Of a stretch of DNA of 64,000 nucleotides, positions 1 through 11,400 are shown piece by piece; position 1 is the first letter of the stretch; every line of letters begins with the position of its first letter. The stretch comes from Hydractinia symbiolongicarpus (lineage: Eukaryota > Cnidaria > Hydrozoa > Anthoathecata > Hydractiniidae): the NCBI RefSeq assembly GCF_029227915.1, contig NC_079877.1, forward strand, positions 16,044,851-16,108,850, written 5' to 3'. A program made the translations under genes and the position numbers. The notes under the pieces are model-generated. The model saw only the letters and a list, made by a program, of their open reading frames with translations. It was not told the DNA's origin and made no database searches.

Positions 1-808
1 TCTTGTCCTTTTTGATCTGCTTTACTTTAAGTGGAAATCCAGCTTAATATATAAAGTGATTGTTCAAAATATGGTAGGAATAATTTCAAGGATGTTGTTA
101 GTTAGCGTGATATCTAACTTTTCGTGTTTTATTTATTATTTTCATTTAGATATTTTCATCGATTCAACATGTCAATTTTGACTGTTTCGCTGTGCTAAAA
201 ACTAATGATGACAATTTTTTCGAGATCAAAATTAAAGGTTGTTTTCTTTGATGGTATAATCATGACATTTTATTTCTTCTGATATTTGATACCTAAACAA
301 ACACATGCGACCATTCTTTTGTTTTATCAGCAGAACTTTTCTACAAAAGATCTTCTTTGATCTTTTTTAACAGATTATTTCTTAAATGATGTTTCCTAGT
401 GTTTTTAACTCGAATAGTAGTGTGTCGGAAATTTCTCTAACTCATCAGCTGCTCAATACTTAACAGCCAGTAGGCTGCAAATCTCTCTGGTAGATGCGTC
501 AGTTAAGTAAACAACGTTTAACTTATATAATTACCATCAATGAATATACATCAGGATTCTTGAGTGTTTAAGAAAGTAATATTACTTCTATTGCTTAAGA
601 AAGTGGAAAATCGGCCGTGTTGACGTCAGCAGTAATTGGTAAAATTTTAAATCTAACTGACTAAGCTACGATTATTAGTCCTAAATCTACTGTTACCATA
701 TTAACAGGTGAGCATACTCAAATTTTAAGCGTGTTAAACAGAGTGTACATAATTACTTTCAGCGACAATCTCTAAAATTCTTTTATTATATAAAGTGTTT
801 TTATATCA
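1..808. other. Non-coding stretch, nothing recognised
   Basis: AT-rich sequence without a long reading frame, recognisable protein similarity or obvious repeat structure. It ends at the 5' terminus of a Helitron-like element. Confidence 0.5.
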
Positions 809-952
809 TCTATATTATAATACCCGTATACGTCTGTCCGTCCGTCTTTCTGTCACGCAAAATGGTAGCTTAGCTGCGCAATAGCGAGAAGCACGCAATG
901 CGGTATAAAAAGGACGGGCGAACCCGTTGATTTTCCACGGGCTAACGACTAG
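809..952 (+). mobile_element. Short non-autonomous Helitron, both ends present
   Basis: The element starts with TC (TCTATATTATAATACCCG) and ends with CTAG. A hairpin (CCCGTTGA / TTTCCACGGG) lies about 8 bases before the CTAG. It sits exactly between an A (808) and a T (953). TC start, hairpin plus CTRR end and an A^T target are the defining marks of Helitrons, and there is no target duplication, as expected. At 144 bp it cannot code for a Rep/helicase. The first ~75 bases resemble the minus-strand copy ending at 9084, including the shared stretch ACGCAAAATGGTAGCTTAGC. Confidence 0.8.
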
Positions 953-1825
953 TTGATTATATTAACTGATTCCATTCATATTTTGTTATTTAGTGGGTCA
1001 AATAAGTTAAAAAAGAGTCATAGGTCCTTACATACACTAGCTTACATAGATTACAATTACAAAATGATAAAATTGCAGACAAGCACTGATGTCTGGAAGA
1101 TTCTAAAGTTTTCATATATCTAATCAGACAAATTAGAGCTACTCGCTTTCAAACATTTTGTGACATCTTAAAGTAACTTGTTCCTAAAGATCAAAACAAG
1201 TAAACTCCTTGTGGTATTCACCTTTATCCTGAGCAGATACATGGATGTTTTATTAAGGTGCAAAATTTTAAATAATTCAGCTAGTTAAAGAAAACTGTGG
1301 AGCATTTATCAAAATATTTTTGCGAAGTTAGCAACTTCCCACCTTTCGCGAAATTAGTAGAATAGAAATCGCGAAATAAGGGAAATAAGGAAAAAATTCG
1401 TTCCCGTGACGCTTGACCGCGTTATTTTGTTGTTTATTCAAGACAAGATTAAATGCTCATTTATAACCTTAGGCGTAAATATTGATTCTTGAAAAACAAT
1501 CCATCTTGCGTGCGTAGAAAACACAAAGTTAACTAAACCATGATGGAAAATTATTATCTTTCTCATCGATGATGTGAAAAAGTGACGTCATCATATTTGT
1601 GATTTTTGGGGTGGTCGTACTGGGTGGTTTCACACCATGTACGGCGTTTGGTGTATTTCCAAAACCATTGATGAGCGGAGTGTTTTTATCCTATAACTTA
1701 GACTTTTCTAGTAGTTTGAACTTTTTTTAAACTCGCCCTAAACTTCTGTTTATACTTTCTTATAAACATGTCGACACCCTTAACTTTCGCTTAGTGAAGC
1801 TATTTTCCCGGTCCCCTGAGTCAAA
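953..1825. other. Non-coding stretch
   Basis: No gene seen. A short segment near 1320-1390 carries repeated CGCGAAAT-type words that recur at 35740-36130 and near 50680, so it may be a decayed repeat. Confidence 0.4.
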
Positions 1826-2082
1826 ATACTCGCGATAACTCGAACTCCAACGATAATACGTAGATGTTGTTTTTTTTAAATAAAACTATATTGTTTTGCA
1901 ATAAATGTATACAGGTTATATTTTGTTTCTGTTAAGCTGTCAAAGTTAAAAATAAAATAAAAACAAATTTCAATATGTCGCATTTCTTTCATTATTTTAT
2001 TTAGAATTCGAATTATCGAATTTTTTTGAGAATTCAAGAACTATTTTTCAGGTGCCTTAAAAGACTGAGTTATCGAGAGTAT
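1826..2082. mobile_element. Probable short inverted-repeat element (MITE-like)
   Basis: The left end ATACTCGCGATAACTC (1826-1841) and the inverted right end (about 2067-2082, read on the minus strand as ATACTCTCGATAACTC) differ by one base. Inside are further CGAATTATCGAA-type words, a layout typical of small pogo/Tigger-derived MITEs. I could not fix a target duplication, so the exact borders are approximate. Confidence 0.45.
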
Positions 2083-2098
2083 ATACTATTCCGTTATG

Positions 2099-2172
2099 GA
2101 CAGTATCACAACGCACAGTATCGTACATTATCTTACAATATCGCACAGTATCGTACAAAATCGTATTGTACC
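2099..2172. repeat. Small tandem repeat, CACAGTATCGTACA-like unit
   Basis: About five degenerate copies of a 10-14 base unit built on CAGTATCGTAC / CAATATCGCAC follow one another. It has no coding potential. Confidence 0.5.
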
Positions 2173-4368
2173 AATGCATAATTCCACGATAAGGGTTAAT
2201 TTGTAGCTAGACTTAGTGTGTACCTAATAATATACAAAAATATAGTTATTAATTACAATTCAGCTTCCTTCTAATTAATTAAATCAATTTAATAAATCAA
2301 TAATCATATATCCATTGGCAATTTGATTAATATAATCTGCTTAAATAATTTCTGGAAACTGATTGTTCAGAATTGAATTTCTCTATTGGACACCTATGAA
2401 AAAGAGGAACCAATAACTTTACTTTTCAATTAAAAAACTTTTGTTCTGTTAAAACATTTGATCAAGTGTACAAAGCTTAGCAGGCTATTTCTTCGAAACT
2501 TATACTCTACACCTATTAATGTAAATTCACTTTGCTAATTATGTGTTTTTTTTATTATTAGCGTAATAGATTTGTTTAGCGTGTTTTGATCTTATGATTA
2601 AAACCTCCGAATCTGCTTTCAACTGTTTCCGTTTGAATTATTTATAAAAATCATAGAATGACGATATTCCGTGATTAAAGTTACTATTTGCTTTTGCAAC
2701 ATAATTTGATATGTTTTTTCACTTAATGTAACACGTTAAGAAATGTTCCGTCTGTTCTTTGAAGCCTTCTTTCGTGTAATAAAGAGACGTTTAACCAGAA
2801 TGGTTTTAAAGAGAAGGCGCGTAGTACAACCTGAATGAACTTTTAAGAAATAATTTACATTATTTAGATCAGAGAAGATATCTTGAGATACAGGAAATAA
2901 AAAGTTATTTTTTTGACTCACAATTTTGATAGTTACATATTTTTGTGAATCTGTGGAATTGTTAGTCAGCTAATATTAGCACTGACTTTATTATTTTACC
3001 ATCATATCACATTGCTCGCTGGAAATAGATTTGTTTTTCTTACGGAACTGAACTATATCCTGTTCAGAAAAAGTGTTTGGCAAGAATTGTGAGAAAACAA
3101 CGTCGTTGCGGTTAATTTAAGTATTTTGAATATCTTGAGTCTATTTTGATAACATTGTAACCAGGCAAATATAAGACGTAGTTACGATACGTCGTATCTG
3201 GCAACGCCCATTTGTTGCGTAATTCACAACAAACGCAGATAGACAGTGTCTGGCTGACTGCGTTGATGGGAAGGTCAAATTCACTTCTAATTGTATTGAC
3301 CTTATCTTTTAGCATTCGCTGTTTCTACTAAACTCACGTTTGCCGTTAATAATGAAGTTATTCGTTGAGAAATGATCACGCATAGAGAATTTAAATCCCA
3401 TTTTGGAAACCGTGTCGTAAGACCTGACAGCACTAAACTTTGGAGAAATTCTTTAACGTTCTTAATATTTTTCAAAAGCTTTGTTAGATGAGAAACAACG
3501 AAAAACAAAATTAAACGCAGGATTAAATCTTTACCGATGACATCACGCACAAAGCCAGGGTTGTTCTCAACTTGTTTTTAATTTTTTACCACGAAAGCCT
3601 TATATTATATATATAAAAACTATGTGTAATTAGAATACTAAAAACTGACAAAAACTAGAAAGTTTTATACTTGATTGAAATGAAGTACAAGATTTTTTAA
3701 TCAATATCAAAAACGTGTAAGGTTTTAATCCATGTATGTAAAATATTCCGAATGCAAAAAAGCCACCGGAATAGCTAGCTGTGCGATACTTTGCTTGTTC
3801 TTGTTTTGTTTTGTTTATTTTGTTTACAAATATAATAAATAGACTACGCTGTCTCATACATACTTGGACTCTGAAACCATAAAAGGAAAAGTGTCTATGT
3901 GTAATGAATAAATTATGACAGCGGAATGACGTAAGTCGTCATAGTTATAAAAAACGCGGAAGAAGGCGTACATACAAACGTAAGAGGAACCGCTTTTGCT
4001 TTCGCCCACAAAGCACCGGTGTAATAAAATATGCTGTCAAAAAAAGACCACATAACAAAAAGATAGACAATATGATAAATGTGATGTGTTTTACAAACAT
4101 AACTCGATAGCACTTACACAGAATCTTTAACAACGTCAATTACGATTATTTATTTAGGCTTTAATTACACAATTTTCTGTTGTATGGAATATTGATTAAG
4201 CCGTATAAATTGTAAGGAACATTTTTAAAAGCTTATTGTTGACAACAAAAAGGCTTAGGTAACATTTAATTTTTGTATTTACAAATAAGCAATCAGGATT
4301 ACAGAAATCTCATACTTTAATTCTAATCGAAGCTGCAGTTTGACAAAGTAGCAACGGAAAGCAACGAA
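2173..4368. other. Intergenic stretch upstream of the SOCS-box gene
   Basis: Only short chance reading frames are present. The segment around 3850-4130 shares GTGTTTTACA(A/G)ACATAACTC(G/A) and neighbouring words with 7680-7885, so it belongs to a dispersed non-coding repeat. No TATA box or other promoter element near 4369 can be named with confidence. Confidence 0.4.
3880..4130. repeat. Dispersed repeat, copy 1
   Basis: It shares ordered blocks with 7680-7885: a run like ATATGATAAATGTGATGTG, then TTTTACAAACATAACTC, then AGCACTT. The resulting minus-strand frames of both copies read a common SYVCKT-type string, which is a by-product of the shared DNA and not a gene. Confidence 0.45.
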
Positions 4369-5697
4369 ATGTCTCACAGTACTTTTCAGTATTTTCTGCC
4401 TGATCATGTAAGAGAGAGAGCAAGCACAACCGGTGACAACTTATTGTTGGAAAAGGATATTAATTCAGATGTGATTATTGATGAGCATACAACAATCGGC
4501 GATCATGGTAGAAGCTTGTATTCCATCAGCTTCACTAAAGACAGAAAAAGCAAGATGCATACGACAAAAGTTTTTAAGTACACATACCAAGAAGATTCTA
4601 TACAGTGCGATGTACTGATGGAGTTACAAGAACACAATTCACAATGCATTCAGCGTGTTTTTACAAAGGACTTTAAGGCTTGTTATTTTGTTAGGAGAAC
4701 ATATGTAAAAGAAGAGGGAAGAACATTAGTAGAGATTTTTTCTTTAAACTTCGATCTCACATTGCCAAGTCAAATATATGAAGTTGCTTTCGCAGAATTG
4801 CAAGATCGTCAGGGCGATACAAGCAAGCAGGGACTTTCTCAAACATGCATTTTTCCAACGAAGATTGCTGTGCTGGAACACGCTTGTAATATAAAAGAAT
4901 GCACCGCCATATTGAGTCCAAGTAATAATAAACTAATAGTCATAGCTTCAGGCTATGATAAATTACGTCGCAAAAATACGTCACGGTTCATTGAGGTCTT
5001 ATCCTTAAAATCAATCGATAATAGTTTCGATCAAGAAGCCAGATTTGAGATTAGCGAATACATTGAAAGCTATTATTCTGTAGATGTGTGTTTTAATCAA
5101 TCAGAATCAGCATTATTATTATTTAGTAAAGGAAAGGAAATTTTACATTACTCGTTGCGTAATCATGAATTAACACAATGGTCAAACAATCTTGAAGTCG
5201 TCGTCTTCTGCGACTTTATCCGACGTAATTACCGACGTGACGAAGTCATCGTGTTAACACAGGCTGGTCATATATCAATTTTTGAAGTAAATGACTCAAC
5301 ATTTGAGTTGAAAAAATCATTGACAATTAACCCTGACCATATTACGAATTTTGAGGATGTAAAGTTGAGTACATTTTCCGATAAAGCTTTTATGATCATT
5401 CCGCACAAGACTGAGTTGCATGTCGTCGATATAGACGGTCAAGGAGCTGTTAAAACTTTCCCATTGACCGGTAGGACATCCTGGAATGTTCGTGTTATAT
5501 CTGGATGGTCAAGTGAAGAGCTTTTCGTGTGTTTTTCGCAACAACAAAAGAGATACTTGAAAGTGTTTTACAACCAAGACAAGAGGATATCCTTGAAACA
5601 TTTAGCTCGAAAAACAATTCTTCAGAAATATTCTCAGGATGCTTTAAATAAGGAAGTATTACCCGCGGCACTGAAACATTACCTGAACGCGTATTAA
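4369..5697 (+). CDS. Intronless protein with C-terminal SOCS-box-like motif, probable E3 ligase adaptor
   Basis: This is an uninterrupted 442-codon frame with the ATG in an AACGAAATG context. The last ~35 residues (408-442) read SLKHLARKTILQKY, a short acidic linker, then VLPAALKHYLNAY. This follows the SOCS-box pattern: the BC box (S/T-L-x-x-L-x-R, binding Elongin B/C) and a Cul5-box-like LPxxLKxYL. In known families such tails recruit Cullin-5 or Cullin-2 ubiquitin ligases and the N-terminal part binds substrate. Residues 40-400 are rich in short beta strands ending in hydrophobic-D/E-V patterns (IEVLSLKS, LHYSLRN, ISIFEVN, LHVVDID), which suggests a WD/beta-propeller fold. I see no canonical WD dipeptides, so that part is inference. 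No signal peptide or membrane segment is present. Substrate and pathway are unknown. The absence of introns, unlike most neighbours, may point to an old retrocopy. Confidence 0.85.
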   Translation: MSHSTFQYFLPDHVRERASTTGDNLLLEKDINSDVIIDEHTTIGDHGRSLYSISFTKDRKSKMHTTKVFKYTYQEDSIQCDVLMELQEHNSQCIQRVFTKDFKACYFVRRTYVKEEGRTLVEIFSLNFDLTLPSQIYEVAFAELQDRQGDTSKQGLSQTCIFPTKIAVLEHACNIKECTAILSPSNNKLIVIASGYDKLRRKNTSRFIEVLSLKSIDNSFDQEARFEISEYIESYYSVDVCFNQSESALLLFSKGKEILHYSLRNHELTQWSNNLEVVVFCDFIRRNYRRDEVIVLTQAGHISIFEVNDSTFELKKSLTINPDHITNFEDVKLSTFSDKAFMIIPHKTELHVVDIDGQGAVKTFPLTGRTSWNVRVISGWSSEELFVCFSQQQKRYLKVFYNQDKRISLKHLARKTILQKYSQDALNKEVLPAALKHYLNAY

Positions 5698-7679
5698 TTA
5701 ATTATTTTCTTTTCTCCAAGGTCAATGCTACCTTTCATTGTATTCGGTTTAAACGTGTGTATATATTTACTTATATAAAAGACTCCCTTATGGAGGTGCA
5801 AGCATTTTTATAAGATAGGGTAAATCAATGAATTTTCATCATCACAGAATTCACAAAGGGCTATTTTTGAATTGACGTAAGTTATATAGAGTTTATTTAT
5901 GATTGTAAATATTGTTTTGTTAAGTACAATACTCTGGTTCAACTTAATGTGTTGATTTGATTTATAGCAAAGTTGAACAAAATATTTACGTAATTTGTAT
6001 TTTTTGGTTATTTTGTGAAATGGAAATGTGGCATTATCTACCTAGCTAAAACACCGCAGTCGGCAGGCTTTGGGATAAGCGTAGACGAGGTAAATAGCGT
6101 ATCAAACACACGAATTACGCATTCCAAATAGCGCGCACTGCGAAACAACTCGTATACAGCTCGTAAATACCTTGAAATTAGTTCAAAGAGAATGCTGACA
6201 TAAACTAACATCGTGCAAAACTGCGAGTCTAACCGAAAATAAAAATAGCCTCTCTGTGCGTAAACTTTTAGTTAAGGTAATGCTCTTGAAAAGTGGCTAA
6301 ATATTAAGAATTGACTTTTATTTATTTTCAGACACGAAACTTATCTTAAAACACAGTAGCAGTAATTAGTGCTTATGATAAATCTTGTTCTATATTGTGC
6401 AATCCGATTCTTTTCGCAACCTTTCGCGTAAAAAAAACATTTTCACCGACTTGAATTAAATTTTCATTTACTTGTGTTTAATGCGTTTTAATCTTATAAA
6501 TAGCTCTTTCGCGGTTCTTACGACAAGATTCTATGCGCAGATATACTTAATGAAATGAAGTCACGAGAAGACCTCATGGAGAATTCAGACTTTGTAGGTG
6601 TTTTAAAGGTCGAAATAGTGCTGTGATACACCTTCTGTTGATCGTCAAGTGAAGAATTTCAAAAGAAGAACCTTTAAACGTATTTTTTGCCGTTCAAATT
6701 CGAAAAGCACGCGTAACAGAAAATTTCAAAATCAAAGTACCCATACTTTACAAGTAGGGATTAGCACGATCTTTGAGTTATTCTGCCGATAAATAGCACG
6801 TTTCGCTCTTTTTTAACCTCATTCTCGTCCTAGGAATTCTGCACCAGTTCCCTGGAACATGATCCAGCCCTAGGCAAAGACGATTACTTTCTCAAAATAG
6901 CCTATTCTCACGATTTCTTATTAACGTACCTTCGATTATGCTTTCAGATTAATATGTGTGTAATGTAGTTCCTTGGGAAAAAAAATTATTGTGTATTCTT
7001 GTGTATTATTTCTATTTGCGAATAATGACTCGTGCACATATTTAAATTTATTTCTCGCATTTTTATTATTATTATTTTAAATATTTTATAAGCAGTATTT
7101 ATAAGCAAAATTGCTGTTCCACTACTGAAGTTCTGAAACGAATGTTTTGGATGAAGGGTCACAAAATATCTTTTCGTGAATAAAACAAAATACGATAGCG
7201 TTGTTAGAACGCGATCTTGGCACTGTGTAACTACCTAGCACGAATAAAAAGCAGGAGATCACTGGTCACGATTTGTACCCGGTACACATTTTTCTTTTAT
7301 GATAATTCTTTTTATAAGAATCTCAAGCCCCTTAGACAATTGGTCGATTTTCTTAGAATTTTATTAAGGCAGCCTTTAAGAATTATTTAAGACTTAAAAA
7401 GTTGATTCTGTGAAAATCGTGAGATTTACACAAAGAAATATGATTCTCATAAAAAAAAATTGTGTAGCTAGATAAAAAAAGAATAAAGAATAAAGAACAA
7501 TTTCCTACATCTCATAAAAAACAGGAGTTATGAGATAAAATTAGTATAATTTTATAGTAATTCATCTTAATCATGTTTTGATTTATCGTGACAGGAATAT
7601 TTAACCAAACATAATCAAAGTTTCCTTATAAATCTGTTCTCAATTTCTTTTTCATTATTTTACTTGAAAAAACCTGGCA
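5698..7679. other. Intergenic stretch, nothing recognised
   Basis: AT-rich with no credible reading frame and no clear repeat borders. No AATAAA signal is obvious directly after the stop codon at 5697. Confidence 0.45.
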
Positions 7680-7885
7680 CAGTGTTTAAAAAAGCGTTCT
7701 TCTTGACAAATATACAAACATAAGTTGATTGCGTGTTGGAATATGTAACTTGCGTGAGTCTTCGCTCATAAGCTGGATTAGTCAACCAGCTGTCAGAAAG
7801 AAACTGCGACACACAAACAATAATATAAGTGAGACGTGTTTTACAGACATAACTCAGTACAGCACTTGTAAACCAATGCAGTCTG
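7680..7885. repeat. Dispersed repeat, copy 2
   Basis: Partner of 3880-4130: blocks AATATAAGTGAGACGTG, TTTTACAGACATAACTC and CAGCACTTGTAAA appear in the same order and orientation. Its short frames on both strands are chance. Confidence 0.45.
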
Positions 7886-8138
7886 TTCAATCATTTATGA
7901 TTTTGATCGTCGCTATGAAATCCTTATTTAAGAGGCAATAGTGCTCACAAAAAAAATTCTGGGGTGACTAAATGCTGACTGAAGATCTCGTAAGCAATGG
8001 TGAGCCAGAAATTTACGGACGGCCTGAAAACGCAAGCATTATTATGCCGCTCAGCAAGTATTACTTGTTTAAGTTTAATGCATTCCCTGTAGTCAATGCT
8101 AATCAGGCCCTATGGCACCAGAGAGGGGGGGTTATAGC

Positions 8139-8140
8139 TC

Positions 8141-8172
<32 letters not shown>
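8139..8172. repeat. Poly-C tract followed by (CA)n microsatellite
   Basis: A run of about 17 C residues is followed by about seven CA units. It is a simple-sequence repeat, prone to length change and to sequencing error. Confidence 0.9.
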
Positions 8173-8245
8173 TTTTTGCCAACCAATTTATTTTTTGGCC
8201 AGAATTTTCAAGAAAATAAATAAATACAACTAGAAATATGAAAAA

Positions 8246-8430
8246 GTGTCTGAGAATTTTCTAGGTTTCTATGAAATACCCAACATACGCAGTGCTACCA
8301 TCATTAATGTCATTAAAGATGTCTTGATCCAGATGCAGTTACCTTTATCGAGTTGTCGTGGACAAACATATGACGGAGCAAGTAACATGCTCGGCAAAAA
8401 GTCTGGAGTTGCTGCTAAGATTCTGAACGA
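8246..8430 (+). pseudogene. hAT-type transposase fragment
   Basis: The frame reads ENFLGFYEIPNI..ATIINVIKDVL and then CRGQTYDGASNMLGKKSGVAAKI. The latter is the hallmark DGASNM...GVA segment of hAT-related transposases (the DUF4371 / ZNF862-like group), which includes a catalytic Asp. Only about 60 residues match. There are no upstream zinc finger or downstream dimerisation parts, and after codon ~60 the frame loses the family pattern. It is a dead fragment with no terminal repeats that I can find. Confidence 0.7.
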
Positions 8431-8667
8431 GGTATTGTTGGTCTCTATGTGCATCACCAACATCCCTATCAAGGTCAGTTCGAGGAAGAGCATCATGATC
8501 AGAGCTATGTGAGGAGGAGCTATCATTAGAATGTATTGACCCTTGCATTATTTTGCAAGGATTTTAAAAACATAAAGGGGTGAAACGTTAAGGTGTAGCT
8601 AAGTGTTTCAAAGAAAATGGGAAAAGATTGAGGAAAGATTAAGTCTGTGAAACCAAAAAACCAAACC

Positions 8668-8720
8668 CTCCTCGTGGCCTCGTGGTTGCGATATTCTGGT
8701 GATCTCGTGGGCGCCCCGGC
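8668..8720 (+). repeat. Possible tRNA-derived SINE head (decayed)
   Basis: CGTGGCCTCGTGGTTGCGA resembles the A-box region common to tRNA-derived SINEs, and GATCTCGTGGGCGCCCCGG about 15 bases later sits where the B box would be but is degenerate. No acceptor stem or tail was identified, so this is only a suggestion. Confidence 0.3.
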
Positions 8721-9019
8721 CTAAAATAAAACGCCAGGGTGCGTAAACACGTGGAACGAAATAGGTTTCTGATTGGCTAAGAAATTCAAGGACCGGCGCA
8801 AAAGGGTTGATAGGCTTAATTATTAACGGCCCGGATAAATGGTTCGGAGTAATGGTCGGGGTAGCTAGGTCGAAAATGTCATTTTTTGCAGTGGCGAAGA
8901 TCGTGGTAAAAAGGGATGCGACTTTAAAAAGATGTATAAAAAGGTTGGTAGGACGATGAATAGGTTTTGAAAAAAATACTATGGTTTATATAGCATATTT
9001 TAGGCGTAGTTAGAAGGAA

Positions 9020-9084
9020 AGCAGCGATGCGCAGCTAAGCTACCATTTTGCGTGACAGGGCGCACACGGGTATTATAATATAGA
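9020..9084 (-). mobile_element. Helitron 5' end (tandem member B)
   Basis: On the minus strand the sequence starts TCTATATTATAATACCCG at 9084 and continues with ACGCAAAATGGTAGCTTAGC, matching the 5' part of the element at 809-952. I could not find its 3' hairpin and CTRR end at lower coordinates, so only the clearly similar part is given. Its start abuts the CTAG end of element A without a spacer. Confidence 0.65.
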
Positions 9085-9278
9085 CTAGTCGTTAACCCGT
9101 GGAAAAATCCACGGACTCGCCGTCGTGTTCGTCCCGTCCTTTAAATTTACCCGTCGCAACAAAGTGGACAAAAATATATCGCATTTGGTATTGGTGCGCA
9201 TTTTAAAAATTTCGTGTTTCCGTTACGGGACGCGGCTCTCGCGGACACACAGACAGAATACGGCTATTATTAAAGAGA
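9085..9278 (-). mobile_element. Short Helitron (tandem member A), complete
   Basis: On the minus strand it begins TCTCTTTAATAATAGCCG (9278), preceded by A. It ends with the palindrome CCGTGGATTTTTCCACGG, then GTTAACGACTAG, the last CTAG at 9088-9085. The base that follows is the T of element B's TC start. Element A therefore inserted exactly at the A^T junction in front of B, giving a head-to-tail pair. It is 194 bp and non-coding. Confidence 0.75.
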
Positions 9279-10101
9279 TTATATGATTAAAAGATTAATT
9301 TCGAACAGTGTAGTCCTAGATAATAAAGCTTAAAAATTTTATTGTCCCTTAGTGGTGTTTGCAGGTGGCGCGTAATCATTTTGAGAACTTTTTTTGCGTA
9401 CATTAACAAAACGCAACTATTAATAATAACTATGTCTGAATTTTAGCTTTCACTTTTAATTTTGTGTGTGTTGTAAGGCCTGCTAATGAAAGAGAATCAA
9501 ATGGAATTATAACTGCCATGTTTGTTTACTTGATTCTCAGTAGAGAATTTATTATCTTTTCCGGAATTTTCGGCTGTTTATTGCCAAAAAAATATAAGAA
9601 CTGATGTTGATTAAATAATCTAAGGAACGAGGCTAAATATTATTTTACAGTCCCTGGTTGCAAACGAGATAAGTTGATATTTTGAAGCAACATTAAATTT
9701 GGGCAGACAAAGTTCACGGTCGCAGCGAGGATGAAATACAGACTGCATGTGGAGAAACTATCCTGGGTAGATGACTTCGCTACTAATAAAAATAGAATGT
9801 AGCAGAAGCAATAATAGCGATTTCTCGAAATGACCAAACAGCATAACAAGCTTACTTACGCAGGTGTGTAGGCTAATTACATTCGCAAATGCATTCGTTG
9901 CACTATTTGGAATCATGGAACCATCCATGTCTGCCAAAGTCGGTGCCAATGAGGATTTTGGGTCTAACCACTTACCTAATATTTATATATCTCTAAACCT
10001 AAACTGGTTGTTGTCACGATCTTTGAAAATCGCGCCCTACTGGACAGAGCAGTTAATGTAGTAGGTTGAGAATTTGACTCAAAAAAGAGATCTCGTGACA
10101 A
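9279..10101. other. Non-coding stretch, nothing recognised
   Basis: Short frames on both strands around 9640-10060 overlap one another and show no known domain, so I regard them as chance. No terminal repeats were found. Confidence 0.4.
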
Positions 10102-10473
10102 ATGAGAAAAAAGGCTAAATGGAAAATCAGGAAGAGAACTAATAAGAACGGTGACATGAAGGATGCAGAAGATGAACCAGTAGCTACAGTGTGTATGACA
10201 TATATACCAGAGACAGGTAATATACTCTTTCGGGTATTAAAATATCATAAAATAAAGCCACCGTTTCAATCTAAAAACTTGCTACGTAGTATACAGTTGC
10301 ATCCGGAAAACAAAATGTATTTAGAGAATCCATGTAATATTATATACGAAATCCTGTGTAAGGATTGCAATTCAGTTTATGTCGAGGAAACGAGAAGGAA
10401 ATTCAAAGAACTTGTACAAAAGTATAAAAGATCCATGCGCAATGTAAATAAAGAGTCCTCGAAGAAAACGTAA
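10102..10473 (+). pseudogene. Retroelement fragment: end of reverse transcriptase plus GIY-YIG nuclease start
   Basis: The 123-codon frame has two recognisable parts. Residues ~28-72 (TYIPETGNILFRVLKYH, then PFQSKNLLRSIQLHPENK) follow the linker after the reverse transcriptase of Penelope-like elements. Residues ~78-112 (IIYEILCKDCNSVYVEET and RRKFKELVQKYKRS) follow the start of the associated GIY-YIG endonuclease (I/VY-x-I-x-C-x-x-C-x-x-x-YVGxT). The second key motif reads VYVEET, with Glu in place of the usual Gly, so the nuclease would be inactive. The catalytic palm upstream and the rest of the nuclease are missing. It is a truncated remnant. Confidence 0.65.
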
Positions 10474-11400
10474 CTAGGTTATATGTAAACACAATAAAAC
10501 CAAACAAAAATTCGTTGATCAGCAATTTACGTCAAACGTGTTTGGATTTATGTGTACATAAACTGTGTCTGTGATCCAGCACAGTGAGATTTAGTTGATC
10601 TGTTTTTGTGGTAACTAATGTTATTTAATCTATTTTGACAACGAAAATGGTTGGAAATATATGTCAAAACATATTTTTTATCTGTTTCTACAAATGTATA
10701 TATTTACTTGGAGTTGCTTACTTAGTAAAATTAGTCAAAGTTCATCAAAGTATAAACAAATCAGTTGGGCAAAATCATTTTTTTGTAACAAGCGAACACA
10801 AGTTTGACCAAAAGAATTTTTTTTTTTTTGACAAAAGTTGATAAATGAACATTCATATAACATTATATCACGGTTTTCAAGAAAATTAGAACCTATATTT
10901 ATCATGCGTAACAAGTCTTCTACTCCGTTTATGAGCACGGAGGTATACCCAAGTGTACAAGGAAACAAGATAAAAATCTCTCGTTCCATATGCAAAAAAG
11001 AAATTAAAATCGGTTTTTCATTATATCGTTTTTACTGCATGTTTATGATACTTACATGCCAAATTTTTAAAATCCATACCTCTCAGGACCTTAGAGTATT
11101 CAAAACCACTCCTTAAATTGAAATCCTCATATATATTAACTATTGTTAGGATTCTCATTAGAACTTTAAACTCACAGCACAACTTTACTTCACCAAGGGG
11201 AATCATTCTGTAGTTCTTAGCATGTAGTTAATCCGATTTCCCGATTTTTGGGTGTCACACAAAATTTTAAAAAATCGGATTTTCGGCATTTTTCAGCGTT
11301 TTTTAGTTTGCATGTAAAAACTGGAAATATGTTAATTAATTTTTATTCAACTGTCAGAAACGTTAAACAGAATGTTAAAATTCGAATTAGAACTAAAGTA
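10474..11400. other. Non-coding stretch with one small inverted repeat
   Basis: Near 11230-11285, TTAATCCGATTT...GATTTTT is followed by the inverse AAAAATCGGATT, a short stem of unknown origin. The several overlapping frames at 10635-11206 show no known domain. Confidence 0.35.

Noticed and set aside
9640-10061. Several overlapping 60-70-codon frames on both strands
   Set aside because: They overlap one another, lack similarity to known domains and sit in repeat-rich DNA.
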